Below, piece after piece: positions 17,971 to 26,920 of a stretch of 64,000 nucleotides of DNA (the first letter of the stretch is position 1; the number at the start of each line of letters is the position of its first letter). The translations under genes and the position numbers were made by a program. The stretch comes from Planctomycetota bacterium (GTDB taxonomy: Bacteria; Planctomycetota; J058). The stretch spans positions 1 through 64,000 of the forward strand of contig JAMLIC010000034.1 of assembly GCA_023954375.1 (NCBI GenBank), given 5' to 3'. The notes under the pieces were generated by a model, which saw only the letters and a list, made by a program, of their open reading frames with translations, was not told the DNA's origin and did not search any database.

Positions 17971-19272
17971 ATGAAGAAGAGCACGACGACGAGGCTGGTC
18001 GCGTCGACGCTTGCGTCGACCCTGGTGGCGGGGCTGGCGACGGCGACCGCCGGCTGCAACACCGGAAGCAGCGGCGGGGGCAAGGCCTTCTTCGGGCCCG
18101 GGAGCACCGGCGCCAACCCGGGCGCGACGCCTGGCCCCGGCGGCGGCGGCGGCGGCGGCCTGGGCACCTTCTCCTCGGCCCCGGCGCTGGGCGCGCCGCG
18201 CGCGCAGCAGACGGCGACGACGCTGCCCGACGGGCGCGTCCTGGTGACGGGCGGCACGGACGGCAACGGCACCTACCAGACCTCCGAGATCTTCGACCCC
18301 GTCGCCAACGCCTGGACGCCGCTCGACCAGCTCGCGCCGACCCCGGCGGACGCGGCGATGAACCACAACGGGTTCGCCACCGCGCGTCAACTGCACACGG
18401 CGACCCTCCTCGGCAACGGGCGGGTCCTGATCGCGGGCGGCCTCGGCGTCGAGGTCCAGAACCAGTTTGCGGCGCTCACGACCTGCTTCCTCTTCGAGCC
18501 CACCACGAACACCTTCACGCAGACGGGTGCGATGCCCCAGGGCCGGGGCTGGCACCTCGCGACCCTCCTCTCGAACGGCGAGGTCCTGGTCGCGGGCGGC
18601 GTGGACGCGCAGCTGTCGACCGTCACCCCGTCGGCCACCTACAACCCGACGACGGGTCAGTGGACCGCGTCCGGCAACTCGGCCGCGCGGAGCTTCGGGG
18701 CCATGGTGACGGTCGGCGGCCAGACGGTGATCGTCGGCGGCTGCGAGCTCGGCCAGAACAACGGCCAGCTGGCGATCACGGGCCTGCCCAACCCGATCGT
18801 CGAGCGTTACGACGTCCAGGCGCGCACCTTCGGTCAGGGCCCGACGAACGTCGGCCACCGCCTCTACTACAGCGCCGCCGTCAGCTCGGGCGGGCGCGCG
18901 CTGTTCGCGGGCGGCCAGGGCGTCAACGGCCAGAACCTCGCCCTCGCCGACACGACGGAGTACTACGACCCGCAGCAGAACGACTTCGTCCAGGGCCCGC
19001 AGCTCAACGAGGGGCGTGACTCGGCCGAGATCGCGGAGATCGGCGGCAGCGCCGACATGCTGATCGTGGGCGGCCTCGACGACCAGGGCGGGCCGATGGC
19101 CAGCGCCGAGATCTATCAGTTCACCACGAACACGATCGTCGGCACCACGAACATGGCCAACCCCCGCGTCGACCACAAGGTCGTGACGCTGCTCGACGGC
19201 CGGATCCTGGTGATCGGCGGCGCCGACGCCAACGGCAACTCGATCGACAGCTGCGAGTTCTACACCCGCTAG
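17971..19272 (+). CDS. Kelch-repeat lipoprotein
   Basis: A 433-residue exported lipoprotein. The N-terminus MKKSTTTRL leads into a hydrophobic stretch ending in the lipobox TAGC, so the mature protein starts at Cys27 or close to it. A Gly-rich linker follows, and then about six Kelch-type blades with the pattern T(A/T)LL-GRVLVxGG and phrases such as EIFDPVANAW, YNPTTGQW and EYYDPQQN. These form a beta-propeller, usually used for binding glycans or proteins. GAGGGA lies before the ATG. An in-frame ATG at 17896 would add 25 residues that break the signal peptide. It is followed by a clear terminator, so it is transcribed alone. Confidence 0.9.
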   Translation: MKKSTTTRLVASTLASTLVAGLATATAGCNTGSSGGGKAFFGPGSTGANPGATPGPGGGGGGGLGTFSSAPALGAPRAQQTATTLPDGRVLVTGGTDGNGTYQTSEIFDPVANAWTPLDQLAPTPADAAMNHNGFATARQLHTATLLGNGRVLIAGGLGVEVQNQFAALTTCFLFEPTTNTFTQTGAMPQGRGWHLATLLSNGEVLVAGGVDAQLSTVTPSATYNPTTGQWTASGNSAARSFGAMVTVGGQTVIVGGCELGQNNGQLAITGLPNPIVERYDVQARTFGQGPTNVGHRLYYSAAVSSGGRALFAGGQGVNGQNLALADTTEYYDPQQNDFVQGPQLNEGRDSAEIAEIGGSADMLIVGGLDDQGGPMASAEIYQFTTNTIVGTTNMANPRVDHKVVTLLDGRILVIGGADANGNSIDSCEFYTR

Positions 19273-19347
19273 CCTGCGAAGGGTGCTGCGCTCACGAGCG
19301 GGCGACGGTGATGGGCCCGTTCCGCGCTCTTTCGCGAGAGACCTTCC

Positions 19348-19376
19348 GCGGACGCCCCCCGATCGGGGGCGTCCGC
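19348..19376 (+). terminator. Rho-independent-type hairpin
   Basis: A 12-bp perfect stem (GCGGACGCCCCC with its complement) has a five-base CGATC loop, 75 bases after the Kelch lipoprotein stop, and is followed by GCCATTT. It probably terminates that gene and separates it from the sigma-factor operon. Confidence 0.75.
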
Positions 19377-19428
19377 GCCATTTCCGGAGGTCGCGCGGGC
19401 CGCGCCAGGTGTTTAGGATCCAGTCGTC

Positions 19429-20148
19429 ATGACCCTGGCGCTGTGGCTCCTCATCTATCTCCTGCTCACCTACGCCCTGGGCAAGCTCTTCGAGGTGGTC
19501 GTCGGCTGGAAGACGGTCGGCTTCGTCTTCTACCCGGGCATGCTGGTGGCCGCAGGGGGGCGCTTCCTCGCCTGCCTCGTCGGCCAGCAGAAGTCGGGCA
19601 AGGTCGACCTGATGCGCGCCGGCGGGCCCGCGGCGGGTGACCCGCCGGCCGGCGGCGCGGTGTTCCGCTTCCTCTACTCGATCGGCCCCTTCGTCGCCTG
19701 CATCGTCGTGTTCGTGGCCCTCTGGTCCTGGGCGCTGAACGAGCCGTTCAAGGTCCCGCGCCTGCCGCAGCTGGCCATGGAGGTGGAGGCGGTCGGGGAG
19801 GGGGCCCAGGCGGTCGGCAAGCAGCTGAACGCGTTCCTCGGCGCCCTCAAGTCCATGCCGGTCGGTGACTGGCGGCTGTGGGCGATCCTCTACGTCGGCT
19901 TCGCCCTGACGGTCGCGCCGGCCCCCGGCCGCCACGACCTGGTCGCCGTGGCCGGGCTCTGCGGGACGCTGGGCCTGGTGACCTTCGGCCTGGGCCGCGC
20001 CGGGGTGGAGGTCGTGGCCAAGGGCGTCTACGGCGGCGCCTTCTGGCAGGCGCTCTCGCTGCTCGTGGGCATGGCGGCGCTGGTCCTCGTGCTCTCGACG
20101 ATCGTCCTCCTCCCGATCAAGTTCTTGCGCTCGAACAAGGAAGGCTGA
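19429..20148 (+). CDS. Polytopic membrane protein, hypothetical
   Basis: A 239-residue protein with about five hydrophobic segments (near residues 3-20, 31-52, 84-105, 147-185 and 205-230). A central hydrophilic part (about 112-142) is predicted helical. No known motif. It lies three bases upstream of a sigma-factor-like gene with a strong ribosome binding site between them, so the two are co-expressed. This is typical of membrane proteins that control or are controlled by an ECF sigma factor. No ribosome binding site stands out before its own ATG. Confidence 0.7.
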   Translation: MTLALWLLIYLLLTYALGKLFEVVVGWKTVGFVFYPGMLVAAGGRFLACLVGQQKSGKVDLMRAGGPAAGDPPAGGAVFRFLYSIGPFVACIVVFVALWSWALNEPFKVPRLPQLAMEVEAVGEGAQAVGKQLNAFLGALKSMPVGDWRLWAILYVGFALTVAPAPGRHDLVAVAGLCGTLGLVTFGLGRAGVEVVAKGVYGGAFWQALSLLVGMAALVLVLSTIVLLPIKFLRSNKEG

Positions 20149-20150
20149 CC

Positions 20151-21536
20151 GTGGTCTCCCCCTTGCCGGAGCCGAGCGAGCCCGAGCTCGAGCGGCTGCG
20201 CGACGCCGTGGCCAGCCAGGTGGGCCTGCCCCGGAGCGCGTTCCTCGACCAGCTGGTGCTCAAGACCTTGCACCGCTACCCCCCGCTCCTGGCCCGCGAA
20301 GAGCCGGACGACGAGGACGCGGCGGACACGGCCCCGCTCTCGCTCGAGGCGCTCGAAGGAGGGGTCGACGGGGTCGCCGCCTTCGTGGCCGAGCAGCTGG
20401 CCCAGGCCCGGCAGGCGGAGACCTTCGAGCTGGTGCACCGCGTCGCGGTCCAGGGCGACGGGGGCGCCTTCGAGCAGCTGATGGGTTTGCTCGACAGCGC
20501 CCTGCGCCTCAGGGGTATCCTCTACCGGCACGGGGTCGACCCGGACGCCGAGTTCCCGGCCCTGTGGGGCCGGGTCTGGGAGGCGATCCCCAAATGGGAC
20601 GGGCGCGACTTCAAGGCCTACGTGGCCCGGATCGTCCGCAACCACTGCCTGGACGAGATCGGCCGCAAGAAGAAGGCCCCGACCGCGATCGAGGACGACC
20701 CGCGCGACCCGCGCCCCCGCGTGCCCTCCGGAGCGGTCGCCGTCTCGCGCGACGCGATGGCCTTCGTGCTGGGGGTCCTCGATGAGCTCGAGGCCGGCGG
20801 CAGGGTCAAGGCGGTCGACGGCGTGATCTTCACCCTGATCAGCGAGGGCCGCCAGGTCGCCGACATCCTCGAGGCCTTCCAGGGCTCGCCCGTCCTGCCG
20901 CGCGTCGCCACCTGCCTCGAGCTCCTGCGGGCGCCGGGCGGCCGGGCGCGCCCCGAGCACGTGGTCCTGCTGCGCCTGCTCGTCGACGGCCTGTCCGCGG
21001 AGGACGTCGCCGCCGTCACCGGGCGGCCGCTCGGCGAGGTCGCCACGGTCGCCGCCGCCCTGGGAGAGGTCCTCGCGGACGAGGACCGCCTGCTCGCGCG
21101 GGCGCTCGTGCGCGAGGGGATCTCCGTCGCGGACATCAAGCGCGCCCGCGGCCTCAACGCCAACGCCCTCAACCTGATCCTGAACCGGATCCGCCTCAAG
21201 GTGTGGATGGGCGTCGTCGACAAGGCCTACGAGGCCCTGCGCCGGCGCGGGCGGATCGACGACCTGGACCTGGCGATCGTACAGCATCGCTGCTCGCTGC
21301 CCTCGAGCGCCGGCTGCCGGATGTACAAGGACCGCACCTGCAAGCGCGACGTGGGCCCCGAGGCGATCGCGCGCCGCGCGGGCCTCGACGCGACGCCCGC
21401 CGTGGTCGGCCGTCGCATGGACGACCTGCGCCGCAAGCTGATCGAGGAGGGCCTGGGCCAGGTCTTCCCCGACTACGACGCGTGCCTGATCGAGCGCAAG
21501 CCCGACAAGCCCGACGCCCGAGGCGCGCGGTCGTGA
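20151..21536 (+). CDS. ECF-like RNA polymerase sigma factor with extra domains
   Basis: A 461-residue protein with both core regions of sigma-70 factors inside a much larger frame. Residues about 110-175 match sigma region 2: FPALWGRVWEAIPKWDGR, then AYVARIVRNHCLDEIGRKKK, the usual DNA-melting segment. Residues about 268-310 match region 4 with its helix-turn-helix: LLRLLVDGLSAEDVAAVTGR then a recognition helix. Typical ECF factors have 160-200 residues. Here there is a 110-residue N-terminal part, a 90-residue linker and a 150-residue tail with another possible helix-turn-helix (GISVADIKRARGLNANAL) and a four-cysteine stretch CSLPSSAGC-MYKDRTC. The start is a GTG with AAGGAAGG upstream. No anti-sigma factor with an intact zinc site is adjacent, but see the next gene. 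Confidence 0.75.
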   Translation: MVSPLPEPSEPELERLRDAVASQVGLPRSAFLDQLVLKTLHRYPPLLAREEPDDEDAADTAPLSLEALEGGVDGVAAFVAEQLAQARQAETFELVHRVAVQGDGGAFEQLMGLLDSALRLRGILYRHGVDPDAEFPALWGRVWEAIPKWDGRDFKAYVARIVRNHCLDEIGRKKKAPTAIEDDPRDPRPRVPSGAVAVSRDAMAFVLGVLDELEAGGRVKAVDGVIFTLISEGRQVADILEAFQGSPVLPRVATCLELLRAPGGRARPEHVVLLRLLVDGLSAEDVAAVTGRPLGEVATVAAALGEVLADEDRLLARALVREGISVADIKRARGLNANALNLILNRIRLKVWMGVVDKAYEALRRRGRIDDLDLAIVQHRCSLPSSAGCRMYKDRTCKRDVGPEAIARRAGLDATPAVVGRRMDDLRRKLIEEGLGQVFPDYDACLIERKPDKPDARGARS

Positions 21537-21757
21537 TCCGCCGGGCCGGGCCGGAGGTGGGCCGCGCGGCAGGGCTCGACGCCCGCCGCCGGCGCCCCGG
21601 CCCCTCCGCGGGCGCCGGGGCCACGCCGGCTCGCCAGGGCTGCCGCCTGTGCGACGCGCCCCCCTCCACCCCCCTCGCCCCGCCGGCGCGCCGGCCGGTC
21701 GAGCCCCACCTCCTCCCTCGCCACGCCGTCTCCGTGGCCACGAAAGCGAGAGCCGCC

Positions 21758-22291
21758 ATGACCCTGAACGCCCCGCCGCCGCGCCCCCTCGAGCCCGACG
21801 CGTTTCCGGACCTCGTCGACGCCGCAGCCCGGCACCGGCGAGGGGCCGCCGGCGCGGCCGCGCTCGACGCCGGGCTGGACCTCCAGGGGCTGTGCAGGTT
21901 CGCGGCCGGGGCGCTGCGGCCGGGCGAGCGCGGCCACGTCGAGGGGCAGCTCGCGACGACGCCCTGGGCCACGACGCGCGTCGCGGCCCTCGTCCGCGGC
22001 GCGCGCGGCGACGCGCACGGCGGGCTCGCGCGCGGGGTGCTCGAGGCCGCGCGCTCCGGCGCGATCGACCCGGCGCGCGTCGTGGGCGACGCGCTCGTGC
22101 GCGAAGCCGGCGACGACGACGACCCCCGCGCGCGCGCCGGCCGCGCGCTCCTCGAAGGCCGCGCGGACGACGCGGCCGCGGCGCTGGCGAGCGCGCCCTC
22201 GCCCGGCCCCCTGGTGACCCTGGCGCAGCGGGTCGCGCAGCTCCAGCGCGACCCCGACCTCGCCCTGTGCGAGCTCCTCGACGCGCTGTAG
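21758..22291 (+). CDS. Hypothetical protein with degenerate anti-sigma-like (ZAS) segment
   Basis: A 177-residue, Ala/Arg/Asp-rich soluble protein 221 bases downstream of the sigma-like gene. Residues about 45-85 (LCRFAAGALRPGERGHVEGQ and on) have the layout of zinc-associated anti-sigma domains: a short Leu-aromatic helix, then ALxPGER, then a helix ending in a Val-Ala-Ala-Leu helix. The HxxxCxxC zinc ligands are missing. The rest has no motif. There is no membrane helix. The gap before it contains no gene that I can support. An alternative reading is a TPR-like helical protein. Confidence 0.6.
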   Translation: MTLNAPPPRPLEPDAFPDLVDAAARHRRGAAGAAALDAGLDLQGLCRFAAGALRPGERGHVEGQLATTPWATTRVAALVRGARGDAHGGLARGVLEAARSGAIDPARVVGDALVREAGDDDDPRARAGRALLEGRADDAAAALASAPSPGPLVTLAQRVAQLQRDPDLALCELLDAL

Positions 22292-22295
22292 TCGT

Positions 22296-25200
22296 TCAAT
22301 CGACGCCGGACAGCGCCACGCGGAAGCCGACGCCGGGGCGTCGCTCGTCGGGCGCGAGGCGGTGGCGGGCCTTCAGCGACGGATCCCCGCCCCCCGGGCT
22401 CTCCCGCGAGAAGCTGCCGCCGCGGATCACGCGCACGGCGCCGGTCGCCGGCCCGGTGGGGTCCACCCGCGGCAGGCGCAGGTCCTCGCCGTGCCAGTCG
22501 TGGACCCACTCCGACACGTTGCCGGCCATGTCGAAGATGCCGAACGGGCTGACGTCCAGGGGGAAGCTGCCCCCGGGGACGGTGTCGAGGAAGCGCCCGT
22601 GCGCCTCGTGCAGCTTGCAGGCCCTCCACCAGGTCAGACCGCTGGGCAACCTCGTCCAGGGGAACTCTCCCTTGCGATCGGCGCGCGCGGCGAACTCCCA
22701 CTCCGCCTCGGTGGGCAGACGCAGGCCGGCCCAGGTGCAGTAGGCCAGGGCCTCGCTCCACGAGACGTTCGCGACCGGGTGGTCCTCCTGGATCCAGCTC
22801 GGCGTCTGCGGGAGCGGCGGCCGCCCCGTCTCCGCGCAGAAGCGGGCGTACTGCGCCCGGGTGACCTCGTACTTGCCGACGAGGTAGCCGCGCGTGAGCC
22901 GCACCTCGGCGGAGCGCTTCTCCTTGAGGCCGTGCGGTCCGCGCGGGATCTCGTCGGTCATGACGAAGGCCCCGGGCGGCACCCAGACGAGGACCGAGCC
23001 GTCCTTCTCGTTGACGTACTCGCGCGGCGCCGCTCCCCAGGTCACGCCGGGCGGCAGCACCTCGGGGCGCTCGGCGAAGGGGACCTCGCGCACCCACGCC
23101 GGCCCCGGCGGGACCCGCTCGACGTGCACCGTCACGGGCTCGCCGCGGTTGCCGGCCGCGTCGGTCGGGGTGAGCGCGATCGTGTTCGTGCCCTCGGCGA
23201 GGCGCACCGGGAGCGCCAGGCGCTCGCCGCGGGGGACCGGGACCGAGAACGAGGTCGTGGTCACGCAGGCCACCGCCACCCAGGCCGCGGCGTCCTCTAC
23301 CTCCGCCTCCAGGTGCAGGACCCGCGCCGTCGTGCTCGTCACGGGGGCGGCGGGCGCGACCAGGCGCAGGACGGGGACGGCGCGGTCGACGCGCACGCGG
23401 ACCGTCGCGCGCGCCTCGAGCGGGCCGGCGAGGGACACCCCCGTGGCCACGAGGTCGAGCGCGCGCTCGCCGTCGGGGCCCGGGGCGAGGGGGACCTCGT
23501 GGTCGAACGCGGCGCCGGCGAGGGGCACCGGGGCGCCGTCCACGCGCAGCCGGAGCGACGCCTCGTCGGCGTCCCCGGTCAGCGCCCCGCGCAGGCGCAC
23601 GCGCTCCCGCGGCACGTCGAGGTCGGGCGCCGGCGCGTCGACGCGGATCCCCAGCGCGGCCGCGCGGCGGCGGACCGTGCGCGCGAGGCGCGTCGCGTGG
23701 CCGGTCGCGTCGGTGGCCACGAGCTCGAGGGTCGTCTCGCCGAGGCCGAGCGGCACCGGGATCGGCCCGAACGGCCCCCCGCCCGGCGGCGTGCGCGCGA
23801 CGACCGCGCCGCCGAGGGCCAGCTCGACGGCGGTCGTGTCGTCGACGCGCCCGCGCAGCTCGACCGTCGGCGCCGCCGTGACGAGCCCGTCGGCCGGCGC
23901 GTCGAGCGTCACGTCGGGGGGCGCCGGGTCGCTGGTCACGACGAGCGCCGTCCGCGCCGGCTCGCCGCCGTCGGCGGGCCACACCGTCACCTCGAGCCGG
24001 TTGGCGCCGACCGCCAGGGCGAGGCGGGAGACCACGAACTCGCCCGCCCGCGCCTCGCAGCGGAACCCCGCCACCTCGACGCGGGCGTCAGGCGGGTCCA
24101 CGCGGCCGCGGACGTCGATCGCGCGGTCGGGCACCACCGCGCCGTCGCCGGGGGTGACCTCGAGGAGCGCGGCGCGGCGGCCCTGGCTCGGCGGCGCCGC
24201 CGGGCCCTCGCTCGACGGGGGCTCGGGCGCCGACGGCGGCGACGGGTCGCCGGGCTGGCGGAGCGTCTGCGCGCGGTCGAGGAGCGCCGCGCCGAGCGCG
24301 AAGGCCAGGGCGCCCGCGACGAGCGCGACCGCCGCCCGACGCGGCCGCGGTCGGCGCGGTGCGGGCGCGAGCGTCGGGAGCGCCGCGCCCGTCGGCAGGC
24401 CGGAGACGCCGACCTCCCGCGCGCCGGGCAACCCGGGCGGGGCCGTCGGCAGCGCGCCGATCGACGGGTCGGGCGGGGGCGCGCCGGCGGCCGGCTCGGG
24501 CGGCGGGAGCCCGTCGAGGAGGTGCAGGAGGTGCGCGACCGACGGCGCGCGGGCCTCCACGTCGAGGCGGAGCGCCGCGGCGCACGCCGCGTCGACGGCC
24601 TCGGGGACGGCCGGGTCGACCGTGCGGGCCCGCGGCGCGGGCTCGAGGCCCGCCGCCACCCGGGCCTGCGCGGTCGCGATCGCCGCCGGCGTCGAGCCCG
24701 GGTAGGGCGAGCGCAGGGTCGCCGCCTCGAACAGCATGCAGCCGAGCGCGTAGACGTCGGCGCGCGCGTCGACGCGCTTGGCGTCGTCGAGCTGCTCGGG
24801 CGGCATGTAGCGCGGGGTGCCCATGCCCACCCCGGTGAGCGTCAGGCTCGCCTGCTCGCCCGACGCGTCGTCGTCGTCGGTCCCGACGACCTTGGCCAGC
24901 CCGAAGTCCGTGAGGAACACCGCCCCGTCGGGCGCCTGGAGGAAGTTCGCCGGCTTCAGGTCCCGGTGGAGCACCCCCTGCGAGTGGGCCAGGCGCACCA
25001 GGTCGGCGGCGCGGCGCCAGCGCGCGACGCGCTCCTCGAGCGAGCCCTGCTGCAGGTCGAGCGGCCGCGCCCCCTCGACGAGGTCCATGGCCAGGTAGAG
25101 CTGGACCGCGTCCACGCGGCCCCAGTCGAGCGCGCGCACGAACCCCGGGTGGCGGCTGCCGAGGCGCCCGCCGATCCGCGCCTCGCGCGCGAAGCGCCGG

Positions 25201-25364
25201 CTCACCTGCTCGCGCGTCGCGCCGGCGGCCGCCGTGACCTTGAGGGCCACCCGCGCGCCCAGGCGCTCGTCGCGGGCGACGAACACCGCGCCCATGCCGC
25301 CCTGCGCGAGCGCCCGCTCGACGACGTAGCGGTCGGCGATCCTGCTCCCCGGGGCCACGTCCAC
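22296..25364 (-). CDS. Ser/Thr protein kinase with Ig-like repeats and C-terminal SUMF1 domain
   Basis: A 1022-residue transmembrane receptor-like kinase. Residues about 12-285 are a Hanks-type kinase with GGMGAVF, the lysine in VALKV, HRDLKPANF, DFGLAK and the PPEQ of the activation segment, so it should be active. A Pro-rich linker is followed by one membrane helix (about 340-362). The extracytoplasmic part holds several Ig-like beta domains (about 400-755) and a SUMF1/formylglycine-generating-enzyme-type domain (about 770-1022: EVTRAQYARFC, LPTEAEWEFAAR, MAGNVSEWV, IRGGSF). The catalytic cysteines of true formylglycine-generating enzymes are absent, so this domain probably binds a ligand. 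It is convergent with the sigma-region gene 21758, four bases apart. Confidence 0.92.
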   Translation of the reverse strand: MDVAPGSRIADRYVVERALAQGGMGAVFVARDERLGARVALKVTAAAGATREQVSRRFAREARIGGRLGSRHPGFVRALDWGRVDAVQLYLAMDLVEGARPLDLQQGSLEERVARWRRAADLVRLAHSQGVLHRDLKPANFLQAPDGAVFLTDFGLAKVVGTDDDDASGEQASLTLTGVGMGTPRYMPPEQLDDAKRVDARADVYALGCMLFEAATLRSPYPGSTPAAIATAQARVAAGLEPAPRARTVDPAVPEAVDAACAAALRLDVEARAPSVAHLLHLLDGLPPPEPAAGAPPPDPSIGALPTAPPGLPGAREVGVSGLPTGAALPTLAPAPRRPRPRRAAVALVAGALAFALGAALLDRAQTLRQPGDPSPPSAPEPPSSEGPAAPPSQGRRAALLEVTPGDGAVVPDRAIDVRGRVDPPDARVEVAGFRCEARAGEFVVSRLALAVGANRLEVTVWPADGGEPARTALVVTSDPAPPDVTLDAPADGLVTAAPTVELRGRVDDTTAVELALGGAVVARTPPGGGPFGPIPVPLGLGETTLELVATDATGHATRLARTVRRRAAALGIRVDAPAPDLDVPRERVRLRGALTGDADEASLRLRVDGAPVPLAGAAFDHEVPLAPGPDGERALDLVATGVSLAGPLEARATVRVRVDRAVPVLRLVAPAAPVTSTTARVLHLEAEVEDAAAWVAVACVTTTSFSVPVPRGERLALPVRLAEGTNTIALTPTDAAGNRGEPVTVHVERVPPGPAWVREVPFAERPEVLPPGVTWGAAPREYVNEKDGSVLVWVPPGAFVMTDEIPRGPHGLKEKRSAEVRLTRGYLVGKYEVTRAQYARFCAETGRPPLPQTPSWIQEDHPVANVSWSEALAYCTWAGLRLPTEAEWEFAARADRKGEFPWTRLPSGLTWWRACKLHEAHGRFLDTVPGGSFPLDVSPFGIFDMAGNVSEWVHDWHGEDLRLPRVDPTGPATGAVRVIRGGSFSRESPGGGDPSLKARHRLAPDERRPGVGFRVALSGVD

Positions 25365-25471
25365 GCGCCCAGGCTACATGCCCGGCCCCCGGCGCGCCGC
25401 TGGCCCGCTTCGTCCAGCCCCGAATGGCGCGACGAGACTCCGAGAGCCCCCCTTCGGCCAGGTCAGGAGTC

Positions 25472-25560
25472 AACCACGGAGGACACGGAGGGCACGGAGG
25501 AGAGCTCTCGGAGAGCGGCTCCGTGTTCTTCTCCGTGTCCTCCGTGTCCTCCGTGGTGAA
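25472..25560. repeat. Long stem-loop built of CACGGAGGA units
   Basis: The left arm has three CACGGAGG-type nine-base units and the right arm has three complementary TCCTCCGTG units. Together they form an imperfect stem of about 30 bp around a central segment. It lies directly downstream of the M18 peptidase stop, between two minus-strand genes. Intergenic repeats of this kind (CCACGGAGGACACGGAG) are, to my knowledge, widespread in planctomycete and related genomes. It may end transcription or cap mRNA 3' ends. Confidence 0.8.
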
Positions 25561-25572
25561 CTCCTCGAGTTG

Positions 25573-26883
25573 CTAGGCGAGTGCCCCCGCAAAGTGCGCC
25601 GTCAGCGCGCGGATCATGAGCGGGTGGTCCTGGCTCCCGGCCATCTCGCGGATCGAGTGCATGGAGAGCATGGGGTTGCCGACGTCGACCGTCGGGATCC
25701 CCAGGCGCGCGGCCGTGATCGGGCCGATCGTCGTCCCGCAGGGCAGGTCGGTGCGGTTGACGAAGCGCTGGAAGGGGACGTCGGCCTCGCGGCACAGGCG
25801 CTCGAAGTAGGTCTGCGTGGCCGCGTTCGTCGCGTAGCGCAGGTTCGTGTTGATCTTGATCACCGGCCCCGCGTTCAGCCGGGGCATGTGCTGCGGCTCG
25901 TGGCGGTCGGCGTGGTGCGGGTGGACGGCGTGGGCCATGTCGGCCGAGACGAAGTGCGAGCGGGCCAGCGCGCGGTGCAGCGCCTCGCGCCCGCCGCCGC
26001 AGGCGAGGTCGATCCGCTCGAGCACGGCCCCGAGGAACGGCGACGCCGCGCCCTCGGCGCTCTCGCTGCCGACCTCCTCGTTGTCGTAGAGGGCCACCGC
26101 GCGCGTGGCCCCGCACGGCGTCGGCGCCGCCGCGCGCAGGGCCTCCAGCGCCGCGTGCGTGCTGGCCAGGTTGTCGAGCCGCGGCGCGTGGATCAGCTCG
26201 CCCGCGAACCCCGAGGCCGCCGAGGGGACGGCGTCGTGGAACATGAGGTCGAAGCCCTCGACCGCGTCGGCGGCCACGCCCAGCTCGGCGGCGAGGAGCT
26301 CGCGGAACCAGGCCGCCGAGGGCTTCTGGCCCTCGACCGGCGGCGGCTCGAGGCCGACGACCGGCGGCAGCTGGGTCTGCTTGTTCACCAGGAAGCCCTT
26401 CTCGTTGACCTCCCGGTTCAGGTGGATGGCGATCGTCGGGATCCGCGCCACCGTGCGCCGCAGGTCCAGGAGGCGCGGCTCGGCCTCCCCCGCGACGACC
26501 ACGCGCCCGGCGAGCGAGAGGTCGCGGTCGAACCACGTGTGCAGGAGCACGCCCCCGTAGACCTCGACGCCGAGCTGGCGGTAGCCCTCGCGCCCGTGCT
26601 CGGGCTGCGGCTTGAGGCGCAGGTTCGGGCTGTCGGTGTGCGCGCCCGCGAGCCGGAAGCCGTGCTCGGCCGGCGCGCCCGTCCCCACGACGAAGGCGAT
26701 CAGGGTCGAGCCGTTGCGCGTCACGTAGCGCCGCGCGCCCGGCGCGAGCGCCCACGCGTCCTCCTCGCGCAGCCGGGTGAAGCCGCTCTGCTCGAGCCGC
26801 CGCGCGGCCTCCGCCACGGCGTGGAACGGCGTGGGGGCGGCGTCGATGAACTCGAGGAGGGCGCGGGTCGCGTCGGGGAGCAT
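25573..26883 (-). CDS. apeB: M18 family aminopeptidase
   Basis: A cytosolic dodecameric zinc aminopeptidase of 436 residues, the usual family length. Family features in order are SGFTRLREEDAW, the first zinc ligand in AGAHTDSPNLRLKP, VYGGVLLHTWFDRDLSLAGR, DNEEVGSES with the catalytic and metal-binding glutamates, SADMAHAVHPHHADRHEP, GPVIKINTNLRYATN, and the final zinc histidine region SIREMAGSQDHPLM. M18 enzymes release N-terminal acidic or neutral residues from peptides. The ATG start gives the conserved N-terminal helix. The upstream histidine kinase gene is on the same strand, 37 bases away. Confidence 0.95.
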   Translation of the reverse strand: MLPDATRALLEFIDAAPTPFHAVAEAARRLEQSGFTRLREEDAWALAPGARRYVTRNGSTLIAFVVGTGAPAEHGFRLAGAHTDSPNLRLKPQPEHGREGYRQLGVEVYGGVLLHTWFDRDLSLAGRVVVAGEAEPRLLDLRRTVARIPTIAIHLNREVNEKGFLVNKQTQLPPVVGLEPPPVEGQKPSAAWFRELLAAELGVAADAVEGFDLMFHDAVPSAASGFAGELIHAPRLDNLASTHAALEALRAAAPTPCGATRAVALYDNEEVGSESAEGAASPFLGAVLERIDLACGGGREALHRALARSHFVSADMAHAVHPHHADRHEPQHMPRLNAGPVIKINTNLRYATNAATQTYFERLCREADVPFQRFVNRTDLPCGTTIGPITAARLGIPTVDVGNPMLSMHSIREMAGSQDHPLMIRALTAHFAGALA

Positions 26884-26920
26884 GGGGCCTCCGGGGTGGG
26901 GCGAGATTGTAGCCCGCGCC

